Source: JAOBAU01 sp034667465 (lineage in GTDB: Bacteria; Acidobacteriota; Thermoanaerobaculia; Gp7-AA8). From it: DNA of 64,000 nucleotides. Of the stretch, positions 28,492-37,247 are shown piece by piece. How positions within the stretch are numbered: position 1 is the stretch's first letter; the number at the start of each line of letters is the position of its first letter. The stretch is from NCBI GenBank assembly GCA_034667465.1, contig JAXDJV010000025.1, positions 186,001 to 250,000 of the forward strand, in the 5' to 3' direction. The notes under the pieces are model-generated. The model was not told the DNA's origin. It ran no database searches and saw only the letters and a list, made by a program, of their open reading frames with translations. A program made the position numbers and the translations under genes.

Positions 28492-29445
28492 CTAAACCAG
28501 ATACGCGGCGGCGAAACCGATCTGCGCGGTCATCATCATCAGATACATATGACGCCACGACGGATGGTTCTCCGTCGACGTCAGCTCATCGGGATTTCTG
28601 ACGAGCAGCCACGCCGTATACGCGCCCCAGATCGCGAGAGCGACGCCGAGTCCGATCAGCACGTTGCGATTGCCGGTCAGGATTCCGTTCATCGCGCCGA
28701 TCGGCATCAGCAGCCAGGGGAAGACGAAGAACGGCGCGATCATGTACGCCGCGTTGCGCACGCCGAAACGGATCGGCAGCGTTCTGCAGCCGCCGGCGGC
28801 GTCTCCTTCGATGTCGCTGAAATCTTTCGTCGATGCGGCGCCGACGAGGAACAGCATGAAGATCGAGCCGATGTACCAGGGCTCGGCGACGAGCGCGCGG
28901 CCGACCATCGTCCAGCCGGCCACCTTCAGCAAACAGCCGCGCGGAATCGCGATCGTCACGTTTGCACCGATGGCATGTCGCTTCGTCCGACCGAACGCCG
29001 GCGCCGAATAGATGAACGTGAAGATCATCCCGGCGATGTAGATGAAGAAGCATTCGTGCGCCGGCAGCGGCGCGGCGAATTTCTCTCCCCACGTCGTGTA
29101 CGGAAAGACGACCACCCACCACGTCGGAATGATCGCCAGCGCGTACAGCAGCCAGGTGAACTTCCAGGCCTGCGCGATCGTCAGCTCGCCGGTCACGAGC
29201 GGCCGGTTCGGCTTGTTGATCCGATCGATCTCGAGGTCGTAAACCTGATTGATGGCGTTCGATGCGGCGTTGAGAAACGACGCGCAGAGCGAGCCGAGCA
29301 CGACCGTCATGACCACGGAGAGCGTCAGCGTGCGCGACGGATCGGGATTGTGCGCCGAGCCCCACGCGCAGATCGCGCCGGAGATGATGCCGAACAGCGG
29401 CGGCAGCAGCGTGAACGGGCGCGCAAGCGTCAGGTAGGGCTTCAC
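28492..29445 (-). CDS. UbiA-family prenyltransferase
   Basis: 317 residues with a GTG start. The first Asp-rich motif is NQVYDLEIDRINKPNRP and the second is KDFSDIEGDAAGG. Together with about eight to nine membrane helices these define UbiA enzymes, which transfer a polyprenyl group to an aromatic or lipid acceptor in the membrane. The motif order resembles the chlorophyll synthase/digeranylgeranylglyceryl-phosphate-synthase branch rather than UbiA of ubiquinone synthesis. The substrate is uncertain, and no other quinone genes are nearby. Its stop abuts a hairpin repeat. Confidence 0.88.
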   Translation of the reverse strand: MKPYLTLARPFTLLPPLFGIISGAICAWGSAHNPDPSRTLTLSVVMTVVLGSLCASFLNAASNAINQVYDLEIDRINKPNRPLVTGELTIAQAWKFTWLLYALAIIPTWWVVVFPYTTWGEKFAAPLPAHECFFIYIAGMIFTFIYSAPAFGRTKRHAIGANVTIAIPRGCLLKVAGWTMVGRALVAEPWYIGSIFMLFLVGAASTKDFSDIEGDAAGGCRTLPIRFGVRNAAYMIAPFFVFPWLLMPIGAMNGILTGNRNVLIGLGVALAIWGAYTAWLLVRNPDELTSTENHPSWRHMYLMMMTAQIGFAAAYLV

Positions 29446-29571
29446 CGCGGGCGATTGTAGCCTGCTACATGCGCTACACTGCGCCGGTTACACATGACCC
29501 GCAAGCCGGTCTTTGATGCCGCGGATGCCAATGCGAACGACGATGAGATTTCGTCGTCCCCGCCGAGAAGC

Positions 29572-30333
29572 ATGAACAACAACGAACGCAAGATTGCGCT
29601 GTTCATCGATTTCGAGAACATCGCCATTGGCGTCACCGACGCCAAATACAAGAAATTCGAAGTCGAGCTCCTGCTCGAGCGTCTGCTCGAGAAAGGAAAG
29701 ATCGTCGTCAAGCGCGCCTACTCCGACTGGGACAAGTTCCCGGACTACAAGCGCGAGCTGCACGAATCGGCGATCGAGCTGATCGAGATCCCGGGCCGCA
29801 AATACTCGGGAAAGAACTCCGCTGACATCCGGATGGTCGTCGATGCGATGGACATGGCGTGGTCGAAGGATCACATCGACGTCTTCGTCATTGCGTCCGG
29901 CGATTCCGACTTCTCGCCGCTCGTCTCCAAGCTGAAAGAGAACGACAAGTTCGTGATCGGCGTCGGCGTGAAGAACTCATCGAGCGATCTGCTGATCGAC
30001 AACTGCGACGAGTTCATCTTCTACGAAGACCTCGTGCGCGTGACGCAGAAGGCGCCGACGGTCGCGTTCAAAGACAAGAAGCAGGCCGAGGTCTTCAAGC
30101 TGCTCGTCGACTCGATCAAAGCGCTGATGCGCGAGAACAAAGAGATCCTCTGGGGCTCGATGGTCAAGCAGACGATGCAGCGCAAGAAGCCGACGTTCAA
30201 CGAGGAGTATTACGGCTACAACACGTTCAGCGATCTCCTCGAAGACGCGCAGAAGAACGACATCATCAAGATCAAGAAAGACATCAAGAGCGGGTCGTAC
30301 GTGATCACCGGCTTCGCGGCGCCCGCAGTTTGA
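29572..30333 (+). CDS. NYN (PIN-like) RNase domain plus OST-HTH/LOTUS domain protein
   Basis: 253 residues from ATG 29572; an upstream ATG at 29494 would add 26 low-complexity residues. The NYN/LabA domain shows the three acidic sites: FIDFENIA, NSADIRMVVDAMDMA and VIASGDSDFSPLV. The C-terminal ~80 residues (EILWGSMVKQTMQRKKPTFN, then a YGYNTFSDLLEDAQKND segment) fit an OST-HTH/LOTUS RNA-binding fold. This pairing is a known family of presumed RNA-directed nucleases. The target is unknown. A DinB protein gene follows 11 bp downstream. Confidence 0.9.
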   Translation: MNNNERKIALFIDFENIAIGVTDAKYKKFEVELLLERLLEKGKIVVKRAYSDWDKFPDYKRELHESAIELIEIPGRKYSGKNSADIRMVVDAMDMAWSKDHIDVFVIASGDSDFSPLVSKLKENDKFVIGVGVKNSSSDLLIDNCDEFIFYEDLVRVTQKAPTVAFKDKKQAEVFKLLVDSIKALMRENKEILWGSMVKQTMQRKKPTFNEEYYGYNTFSDLLEDAQKNDIIKIKKDIKSGSYVITGFAAPAV

Positions 30334-30344
30334 AAGGCGGACCA

Positions 30345-30851
30345 ATGTCGATCGCTCAATCCTTCCTCGGCGAGTTCGATTACGAGATGGCGAACACGCG
30401 CAAAGTGCTCGAGCGCGTTCCCGAAGAGAAGTTCGACTTCACGCCGCACGACAAATCTCCGACCCTCGGCTGGCTCGCCGCGCACGTCACGAATCTGCCG
30501 ACGTGGGCGTCGCTCGGCATCAACGCCGACAGCTTCGATCTCAAACCACCGGGACAGGAGCCACCGCGCACGCAGCTGTCCGCGACACGCGACGAGCTGC
30601 TCGCGAAGTTCGACAAGAACGTCAGTTCAGCGCGCGAAGCGATCGCCGGTGCGAGCGATGAGACGTTCATGCAACCGTGGACGCTGATGCGCGAAGGGCA
30701 GAAGCTCTTCACGATCCCGAAGGTCGGCGTGATCCGGACGTGGATGATGAATCATCTGATTCACCATCGCGCGCAGCTGACGGTCTATCTGCGGTTGAAC
30801 GATGTGCCAGTGCCGTCGCTGTATGGACCGACGGCCGACGAGCAACCGTAA
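30345..30851 (+). CDS. DinB/YfiT-like four-helix metalloprotein
   Basis: 168 residues with AAAGGCGG upstream of the ATG. The family's metal-binding His pattern is visible: His52 region (WLAAHVTNLPTW) and the pair in MMNHLIHHRAQLTVYLR (HxxxH). Members bind a metal and often act in thiol transfer (bacillithiol/mycothiol) or detoxification. The N-terminal MANTRKVLERVPEEKFDFTPHDKS is characteristic. It is probably co-transcribed with the NYN gene. A family A repeat begins one base after its stop. Confidence 0.88.
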   Translation: MSIAQSFLGEFDYEMANTRKVLERVPEEKFDFTPHDKSPTLGWLAAHVTNLPTWASLGINADSFDLKPPGQEPPRTQLSATRDELLAKFDKNVSSAREAIAGASDETFMQPWTLMREGQKLFTIPKVGVIRTWMMNHLIHHRAQLTVYLRLNDVPVPSLYGPTADEQP

Positions 30852-30945
30852 TGTCATCCCGAGCGTAGCGAGGGACCCGGGCGGGCGGGGCGCGCTACAG
30901 CAGCGAGTCCCACCGCCCGGATCCCTCGCTACGCTCGGGATGACG
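30852..30945. repeat. Dispersed palindromic repeat pair, family A
   Basis: The inverted arms GTCATCCCGAGCGTAGCGAG and CTCGCTACGCTCGGGATGAC flank a GC-rich centre that includes GGGCGGGCGGGGCGCG. Same family as 1-41, 9419-9520 and 37149-37247. It begins at the DinB stop codon. Confidence 0.9.
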
Positions 30946-31024
30946 TAGTCGCCTGACACTCGTCACCTTTCCCCCATTACTTTCGGCACAGGCGTAACTC
31001 GCGCCGCAGACGCATTCTGTCTGC

Positions 31025-31897
31025 ATGCATCCGATCACCATTGAATCTGTCGTGAAGTCGTTCGGCGGTCGTCGCGTTCTCGACGCGATCTCGTTCGAGC
31101 TGCGCGATCGCGAAGTCCTCGGCCTGCTCGGTCCCAACGGCGCCGGCAAGTCGACGCTCGTTCGGACGATCATGGGCCGCGTTCTCCCCGACTCCGGCGA
31201 CGTCCGCATCCACGGAAACCTCGCGCCCGCCGGCGACAACGCGGCGCGTGCCGGCGTCGGCGTCGTACCGCAGGAAATCGCGCTTTATCCGCTTCTCTCG
31301 CCGCGCGAAAACCTCGTCGTCTTCGGCCGTTACTACGGACTCTCGGGCGCGACGCTCAACTCTGCGATCGACGAAGCGCTCGAATGGGCCGGCCTTTCCG
31401 ATCGCGCGAACGAACCGTCGAAGACATTCTCCGGCGGCATGAAGCGGCGGCTGAACATGGCCGCCGGCGTTCTGCACAAACCGCGCGTGCTGCTCCTCGA
31501 CGAGCCGACGGTCGGCGTCGATCCGCAATCGCGCGAACGGATTTACACGATGATCGAGCAGCTCCGCGTGAACGGCGTCTCGCTCATCTACACGACGCAC
31601 TACATGGAAGAGGTCGAGCGGCTGTGCGATCGGATCGTCATCATCGATCACGGCCGCGTCGTCGGCACCGGCACGAAGGATGAGCTGGTGCGCGCCACGA
31701 TCGGCTCGCAGCGCGAGATCGTCGTCGACTTCGCCGACGGGACGCGCGAGACGCGGCTGACCGACGATCCGGGCGAGATGCTGCACGTTCTCTCCGCGGC
31801 CGAAGCGCGCGGCGCCGTCGTGCGCGACGTCCGTCTCAAATCGCCTTCACTCGAAAACGTGTTCCTGCATCTGACAGGAAGGGAGCTTCGCGAATGA
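31025..31897 (+). CDS. ABC transporter ATP-binding protein
   Basis: 290 residues. Walker A GPNGAGKST, Q-loop GVVPQE, signature FSGGMKRRLN, Walker B VLLLDEPTVGVDPQ and H-switch TTHYMEEVE are all intact. The C-terminal extension resembles drug/polysaccharide ABC-2 exporters of the DrrA/CcmA type. It powers the permease encoded next, with the gene ends overlapping by four bases (ATGA). Confidence 0.96.
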   Translation: MHPITIESVVKSFGGRRVLDAISFELRDREVLGLLGPNGAGKSTLVRTIMGRVLPDSGDVRIHGNLAPAGDNAARAGVGVVPQEIALYPLLSPRENLVVFGRYYGLSGATLNSAIDEALEWAGLSDRANEPSKTFSGGMKRRLNMAAGVLHKPRVLLLDEPTVGVDPQSRERIYTMIEQLRVNGVSLIYTTHYMEEVERLCDRIVIIDHGRVVGTGTKDELVRATIGSQREIVVDFADGTRETRLTDDPGEMLHVLSAAEARGAVVRDVRLKSPSLENVFLHLTGRELRE

Positions 31898-33159
31898 TTT
31901 TCTCGATCGTACGAGCCGGATGGATGAACCTGCGACGCGACCGCGCCGCGATGATGCTGAGCTTCATCGTGCCGATCGTCTTCTTCTCGATCTTCGCGAC
32001 GGTCTTCGGCAGCCGCGGCGATTCCGGGACGTCGAAGATCAAGCTCGCCGTCGCCGATGAAGATCACAGCGAGCGTTCGAAGGAACTGATCGATGGATTG
32101 AAGTCGGAGACCGCGCTGACGATCGTCGAAGCGCCGAAAGACGGCGCGAAGTTCACCGCCGCCAGCGCCGAAGAGTACGTGCGCGCGGGCAACATCGCCG
32201 TCGCACTCGTCGTCCCGAAAGGCTTCGGCGAATCGAAGATCTCGTTTTACAGCGGAGCGAAAGACAAGAGCCCGGCGTTTCGCCTGTTCGCAGATACCTC
32301 CGATCCGATTGCGCCACGCGTCGTCAGCGGGCTGCTGCAGAAGGTCGTTATGACCGCGGCGCCGGAACTGATGATGAGCAGCGGCATCGATGCGATGGAT
32401 CGCTTCGGCGGCGGCCTTACTGACGAGCAGAAGGCGACGCTGAACGGCAACATGGCGTCGTTCCACAAGCAGCGCGCAGCGAATCCGACCGTGTCATCGG
32501 CCGGCGACGGCCTTGTCCCGATTGAAGTCTCCGACGTCCTCGGCAAAACGAAAAAGAATCCGCTCGTCGCTTTCTACGCGGCCGGCATCGGCGTGATGTT
32601 TCTTCTCTTCACCGCATCGAACGCCGGCGGCGCGCTGCTCGAAGAGAGCGAGAGCGGCACGCTCGACCGCATCCTCACCACGCGCGTCACGCTCACCACT
32701 CTGCTTCTCGGCAAACTCGTCTATCTCTGGACGCTCGGCCTCGTGCAGCTCGTGGTGATGTTCGTCTGGGGCGCGATCGCGTTCAAGCTCGAGCTGCTCA
32801 AACATCTCGGCGGCTTCGCGATCATGGCGCTGGCGACGTCACTGACGACCGCCGCGTTCGGACTCCTGCTGGCGTCGGTGTCGAGAACGCGTGCGCAGCT
32901 CGGCGCGATCTCGACGCTCACCGTGCTGACGATCTCGGCGATCGGCGGCAGCATGTTCCCGCGCTTCCTGATGCCGGCGAGTTTTCAGAAAGCGGGACTG
33001 GTGCTCTTCAACTCGTGGGCGATCGACGGATTCACGAACGTCTTCTGGCGCGAAGCGCCACTCAGCTCGCTCGTCACGCCGGTGGCGGTTCTCATCGGAT
33101 GCGCGCTGCTCTTCTTTGTCAGCGCGCGCCAGCTGACGCGGCGCTGGGAACTGGCGTAG
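31894..33159 (+). CDS. ABC-2 type exporter permease
   Basis: 421 residues. An N-terminal membrane helix (MLSFIVPIVFFSIFATVFG) is followed by a soluble extracytoplasmic domain of about 190 residues and then five membrane helices, the usual ABC-2 (YhfZ/NatB-like) layout. It overlaps the ATPase gene (ATGA). The substrate is unknown; such pairs export drugs, lipids or sodium. Its 3' end overlaps the convergent small secreted protein gene by 41 bp. Confidence 0.92.
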   Translation: MIFSIVRAGWMNLRRDRAAMMLSFIVPIVFFSIFATVFGSRGDSGTSKIKLAVADEDHSERSKELIDGLKSETALTIVEAPKDGAKFTAASAEEYVRAGNIAVALVVPKGFGESKISFYSGAKDKSPAFRLFADTSDPIAPRVVSGLLQKVVMTAAPELMMSSGIDAMDRFGGGLTDEQKATLNGNMASFHKQRAANPTVSSAGDGLVPIEVSDVLGKTKKNPLVAFYAAGIGVMFLLFTASNAGGALLEESESGTLDRILTTRVTLTTLLLGKLVYLWTLGLVQLVVMFVWGAIAFKLELLKHLGGFAIMALATSLTTAAFGLLLASVSRTRAQLGAISTLTVLTISAIGGSMFPRFLMPASFQKAGLVLFNSWAIDGFTNVFWREAPLSSLVTPVAVLIGCALLFFVSARQLTRRWELA

Positions 33160-33598
33160 CGGCGGCGGCCTTCACGAGCTCGCGAAGACCGCCGAGCGTG
33201 CCGAGCCCGAGATCGTAAGTCAGCATGCCGCGCTGATCGGGCGCGTTGCACTTCTGAATGACGTACGAAAGCGTGATGTGGCCGGTCGAGTTCGAATCCT
33301 GCGTGATCGTCGACTCGCCCTGCGGCGTGATGATGATGACGGCGTCGTACGGCTTCACCTTCGCAGGCTGTTTGCGAACGAACGTGACCGATTCGAAGTT
33401 GTGACGCAGCGACTCGTTCAGCACGTAAAGCGCCTTGCTCGTTCCTCGACCAAAGCCGCCGGTGAGCGGCTGGGTGGCGAGGTGGCTGTCGATGATCACC
33501 GCGTATTTGCCGGGCGTTTTCGCGACCTGTGCGGCGGACATCGAGCTGCAAACGAGAGCGACCGAAATGAACGGAACGACGACCGAGCTGAGTCTCAT
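33119..33598 (-). CDS. Secreted small protein, paralogue of the next gene
   Basis: 159 residues from the ATG at 33598, with GGAGAAG just upstream. A signal peptide is visible (VVVPFISVALVCSSMSAAQ). The mature part (YAVIIDSHLATQPLTGG, VKPYDAVIIITPQGES, RGMLTYDLGLGTLGGLRELV) parallels the neighbouring lipoprotein (YAVVVPPSALAQAQPLI, YRAVILLKPM, KGVVTIAAQTVDGLDQLV), so the two are diverged copies. No named family is recognised. The gene overlaps the end of the ABC permease tail to tail by 41 bp. Confidence 0.85.
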   Translation of the reverse strand: MRLSSVVVPFISVALVCSSMSAAQVAKTPGKYAVIIDSHLATQPLTGGFGRGTSKALYVLNESLRHNFESVTFVRKQPAKVKPYDAVIIITPQGESTITQDSNSTGHITLSYVIQKCNAPDQRGMLTYDLGLGTLGGLRELVKAAAATPVPSAASAGAR

Positions 33599-33620
33599 GG
33601 GGAACTTCTCCGATAAGGAT

Positions 33621-34046
33621 TCAGTGACTGCGCGGATAGGACATCTGGTGATCCGCGACGGACAGTGCGCGCCGTCCGCCCGCGTCATCGACGAGTTGAT
33701 CGAGACCGTCGACCGTCTGCGCGGCGATGGTGACGACGCCCTTCTGCCGCGGAAAATCCGAACGGCTCACTTCGTATGCGAAGTCCGCTTTGCCGTTCGC
33801 GGCTGACATCGGCTTCAGGAGAATGACGGCGCGATACGTCGACTGAACCGTCTTCGGATCGGTGATGACGTCGAGCATTTCAAAACGACCGCGCATTTCA
33901 TTGATGAGCGGTTGCGCCTGCGCGAGCGCGGACGGCGGAACGACTACAGCGTAAGCGCCATACGGCTTCGCAGGATGAAGTGACGTCGAAGAGCAGGCGA
34001 CAACGGCGAGTGCAGCGACAGAAACGACAAAGGACCGAAGATTCAT
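33621..34046 (-). CDS. Small lipoprotein, paralogue of the downstream secreted protein
   Basis: 141 residues from the ATG at 34046, with AAAGGAGA upstream. A lipobox is visible (ALAVVACSS), so the mature protein is probably lipid-anchored. The fold pattern matches the adjacent gene 22 bp downstream, indicating tandem duplication in which one copy kept a lipobox and the other a Sec signal. The function is unknown. It is divergent from nadB. Confidence 0.83.
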   Translation of the reverse strand: MNLRSFVVSVAALAVVACSSTSLHPAKPYGAYAVVVPPSALAQAQPLINEMRGRFEMLDVITDPKTVQSTYRAVILLKPMSAANGKADFAYEVSRSDFPRQKGVVTIAAQTVDGLDQLVDDAGGRRALSVADHQMSYPRSH

Positions 34047-34190
34047 GGACCCGTTTCTCCTTTCGACAATGCGACGATCTCTGCCGTCCGCGTGCCACGA
34101 AATTCCCGCATAAACAGGCGCTTTTGCGCCGCGCACCGTCACCGGATAACGACAGTGTGTCGCCGGCAGAGAGCAGCTTACAATGCGCGC

Positions 34191-35888
34191 GTGTCTCAGC
34201 TTCGCAGTCGCGAACACTTTCCCGTGCTCGTCATCGGAACCGGCATCGCCGGCCTCACCGTCGCCTTCTCGCTCGCCAGCGCCGGCGTGAAGGTTCTCCT
34301 GGTTACAAAAGCGACCGATCCGAAGGATTGCAACACCTTCTGGGCGCAGGGCGGAATCATCTATCAGGGCGAGAACGACTCACCGGCGAAACTCGTCGAG
34401 GACATCCTCCGCGCCGGCGCCGGACTGTCGCGCGAGGAAGCGGTCGCCTTTCTTGCGACCGAAGGTCCGCGCGTCGTCAAAGAGCTGCTGCTCGATGAGA
34501 TTCACGTTCCCTTCTCGACGACGGAAGAGGGCGAGCTCGATCTGACGCAGGAAGGGGCGCATTCCGTGTCGCGCATCATTCACGCCGGCGACGCGACCGG
34601 AAACGCCATCGAGATCTCACTGCTCAATCGCGTCAAAACCGAGCCGAACATCACGCTCGCGACAAACGTCACCGCCATCGATCTGCTGACGACGCAACAT
34701 CATCCGACCGACATTCAGGTGCGTTACCGGCTGACGAACGAATGCGTCGGCGCGTATCTCCTCGACAACGAAACGAACGACGTCTACACGGTCTTCGCCG
34801 ATTACACGGTTCTCGCAACGGGCGGCATCGGCCAGATCTATCTGCACACGACGAACACGCGCAGCTCGATCGGCGACGGCGTCGTGATGGCGCAACGCGC
34901 CGGCGCGAGAATCATGAACGCCGAGTACGTGCAGTTCCATCCGACCGCGCTCGCGGACAAGAAAGCGAATCACTATCTGATCTCCGAGGCGCTGCGCGGA
35001 GAGGGTGCGCGGCTGCGGAATCAGAAGGGCGAGTACTTCATGGAAAAGTACTCGCCGGCGCTGAAGGATCTCGCGCCACGCGACGTCGTCGCGCGCGCGA
35101 TCGTCGAGGAGCTGACGACGAACAAAGAAGAGTTCGTCTATCTCGACCTCGCCAATTTCTACAATGGACATCAGCCGATCGCAGAGCGCTTTCCGAACAT
35201 TCGCAAAGCGTGCGCGGAGATCGGCGTCGACATCGAGCGCGATCCGATCCCGGTCGTCCCGGCCGCGCACTACTTCTGTGGCGGCGTGCTCGCGAACACG
35301 GCCGGCGAATCGACGCTCAGCCGTCTGTATGCGATCGGCGAGACGTCATGCACGGGATTGCACGGCGGCAACCGGCTCGCGTCGACGTCGCTGCTCGAAG
35401 GATTGACGTGGGGTTACTTCGCGGCGCAGTCGATTCTCGAGAAGTACAGCGCCGGCTCGACGCCGGTTGAATCGACCGCGTCCGTCGCGCGGCGCGCGCG
35501 CGCAACCGATTCGCCGTCGGTGCGACGCGCGTCGACGTCGCGTCCGCCGGGTGAAGGATCGATCGACGACGCGCTGCTGGAAACGATCCCCGACTGGCGT
35601 CCGCCGGGAAAAGAGAACATGGAAGATCCCGCGCTGATCCTGCAGGACTGGACGACGATCCAGCACACGATGTGGAACTACGTCGGGATCGTTCGGACGC
35701 GCGAACGGCTGAAGCGTTCCGTCGCCGACATGCGCGAGCTCGGCAGCCGCTTGACGAAGTACTACCACGAGTCGGTGATCAGCAAAGCGATCGTCGAGCT
35801 CTTCCACGGACAACAGATGGCGATGATCGTTGCGAATGCCGCGTTGAAAAACCCGGTGTCGCGCGGCGCGCACTTCCGCAGGGACTGA
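34191..35888 (+). CDS. nadB: L-aspartate oxidase
   Basis: 565 residues from the GTG at 34191, since the longer reading lacks family-like sequence. It is an FAD enzyme that oxidises L-aspartate to iminoaspartate, the first step of de novo NAD synthesis. Visible are the dinucleotide motif GTGIAGLTVAF, the FAD segment TNTRSSIGDG, the substrate-site NAEYVQFHPTAL, GEGARLRNQKGE and the C-terminal HGGNRLASTSLLEGL. The domain order fits the fumarate-reductase/aspartate-oxidase family, and HxGNR with the NadB-like C-terminus favours aspartate oxidase. nadA and nadC are not adjacent. Confidence 0.93.
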   Translation: MSQLRSREHFPVLVIGTGIAGLTVAFSLASAGVKVLLVTKATDPKDCNTFWAQGGIIYQGENDSPAKLVEDILRAGAGLSREEAVAFLATEGPRVVKELLLDEIHVPFSTTEEGELDLTQEGAHSVSRIIHAGDATGNAIEISLLNRVKTEPNITLATNVTAIDLLTTQHHPTDIQVRYRLTNECVGAYLLDNETNDVYTVFADYTVLATGGIGQIYLHTTNTRSSIGDGVVMAQRAGARIMNAEYVQFHPTALADKKANHYLISEALRGEGARLRNQKGEYFMEKYSPALKDLAPRDVVARAIVEELTTNKEEFVYLDLANFYNGHQPIAERFPNIRKACAEIGVDIERDPIPVVPAAHYFCGGVLANTAGESTLSRLYAIGETSCTGLHGGNRLASTSLLEGLTWGYFAAQSILEKYSAGSTPVESTASVARRARATDSPSVRRASTSRPPGEGSIDDALLETIPDWRPPGKENMEDPALILQDWTTIQHTMWNYVGIVRTRERLKRSVADMRELGSRLTKYYHESVISKAIVELFHGQQMAMIVANAALKNPVSRGAHFRRD

Positions 35889-35893
35889 CCAAC

Positions 35894-36490
35894 ATGACGA
35901 AGCTCCATCTCGGCTGCGGCCCGCTCGCTCTTCCGGGCTGGGTGAATCTCGACAATTCGCCGTATCCCGGCGTCGATCAGGTTGTCGACGTCACCGCCGG
36001 CCTGCCGTTCGAAGACGTCTCATTCGTCTTCGCCGAGCATTTCATCGAGCACATCGCATACCCCGATGCCGCGAATCTGATGCGCGAGTGCAGGCGCATT
36101 CTCAATGACGACGGAGTGCTGCGACTGTCGACGCCGAATCTCGACTGGGTCTGGATGACGCACTATCGATTGCCGATGAATGATGCGGAAGCGATGCAGG
36201 CCTGCTTCGCGCTGAATCGTGCGTTCCGCGGATGGGGACATCAGTTTCTCTACAACGATCGAACGTTGCGCGCGACGCTGCTCGATGCCGGATTCGCGAA
36301 CGTGACGCGCGTCGAGTACGGCGTCAGCGAGCACAACGAGCTGCGCGGTCTCGAACGGCACGAGAAGTCGCCCGACTACGGATCGCTCTCGCACATCCTG
36401 ATCGTCGAGGCGAGCGGTCGCAGCACCAAAAAGCCGGCCGACTTCGCTCAGCCGCGCGCAGATTTTCTCCGCGACCTCGGCGTGAAGTAG
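35894..36490 (+). CDS. SAM-dependent methyltransferase
   Basis: 198 residues, 5 bp after nadB. Motif I is LHLGCGPLALPGWVNLD, and the downstream FAEHFIEHI, a Rossmann post-motif, and LRLSTPNLDWV match class I methyltransferases of the glycosyltransferase-associated type. The substrate is unknown. Proximity to nadB suggests a shared transcript but not a shared pathway. Confidence 0.88.
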   Translation: MTKLHLGCGPLALPGWVNLDNSPYPGVDQVVDVTAGLPFEDVSFVFAEHFIEHIAYPDAANLMRECRRILNDDGVLRLSTPNLDWVWMTHYRLPMNDAEAMQACFALNRAFRGWGHQFLYNDRTLRATLLDAGFANVTRVEYGVSEHNELRGLERHEKSPDYGSLSHILIVEASGRSTKKPADFAQPRADFLRDLGVK

Positions 36491-36496
36491 CCGGAG

Positions 36497-37108
36497 CTAC
36501 CAGCCCCACCCGCCCGGACGTCCGCCCATTCCACCGCTGCCGCCCATGCCGCCGCGACCACCGCGTCCACCGCGCCGGCCGTAGTCGCCGTCACGTCCGC
36601 GTCCGCGCGAATCGTCGCGAAGCGGATGCATGGCCGCCTGCAGCGCGTCCCACTGATCCTTCGACAGCAGCGCGCGCTGCGCTGCGACCTGCTCGACATT
36701 GCGATCCATCAGCGCGTCGCGCGAATCGCGCATCCGCTTGCCGGCGGAAAGGATGTCGTCGCGCGTCGGCTGTGCGGAATCGAGGATGAGACGAAAGTCG
36801 CGCGCCGCGTCAGACGACGCGCGGCGAAGCGTTTCCATCTCGGTCGTGTCGACCGCTGTTGCGTCGAGCGCTTTGAATTGTTCGGGAGTGAGCTTCACTG
36901 CAGTGGAGAGTTGCGGATCGCGCCACCAATTGGGGGAAGGGAGGGTGTCGCCGCCTCCCTCCCCCAGCATCGGCGCCCCGCTGTTGCGTACTCGTTCGCC
37001 ACCGCCATAGCCACCACGGCGCTCGGGTGGCGCGTCGTCCATCGAGGACGAACAGGCGGTAAGTGAGAGGAGGAGGATGGCGGCAAGCGACGCAGCAGCG
37101 CGATTCAT
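36497..37108 (-). CDS. Spy/CpxP-like periplasmic LTxxQ-motif lipoprotein
   Basis: 203 residues from the ATG at 37108. The lipobox is LLLSLTACSSS. Two LTxxQ-type helices (LTPEQFKAL and LSKDQWDAL) and long charged helices fit the Spy/CpxP chaperone-like family. The C-terminus is a Gly/Arg/Met low-complexity tail. An in-frame palindrome (36931-36966) encodes the GEGGGDTLPSPN linker. It would act in the periplasm on misfolded proteins or metal stress; the exact role is uncertain. Confidence 0.82.
   Translation of the reverse strand: MNRAAASLAAILLLSLTACSSSMDDAPPERRGGYGGGERVRNSGAPMLGEGGGDTLPSPNWWRDPQLSTAVKLTPEQFKALDATAVDTTEMETLRRASSDAARDFRLILDSAQPTRDDILSAGKRMRDSRDALMDRNVEQVAAQRALLSKDQWDALQAAMHPLRDDSRGRGRDGDYGRRGGRGGRGGMGGSGGMGGRPGGWGW
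36931..36966. repeat. In-frame palindrome related to family B
   Basis: TGGGGGAAGGGAGGG and CCTCCCTCCCCCA surround a short GTGTCGCCG centre inside the lipoprotein gene. The frame is kept. Confidence 0.65.
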
Positions 37109-37148
37109 ATCGTCGATACGAACGCGATGCGCAGAACGTTGAATCGCT

Positions 37149-37247
37149 GTCATCCCGAGCGTAGCGAGGGATCCGGGTTGGGCGGGGTACGAAGCCGTGG
37201 GCGATCCGCCCCGCCCGCCCGGATCCCTCGCTACGCTCGGGATGACG
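37149..37247. repeat. Dispersed palindromic repeat pair, family A
   Basis: The arms GTCATCCCGAGCGTAGCGAG and CTCGCTACGCTCGGGATGAC enclose a GC-rich centre of about 60 bp. It fills the gap between the lipoprotein start (37108) and the ruvB stop (37248-37250). Confidence 0.9.
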
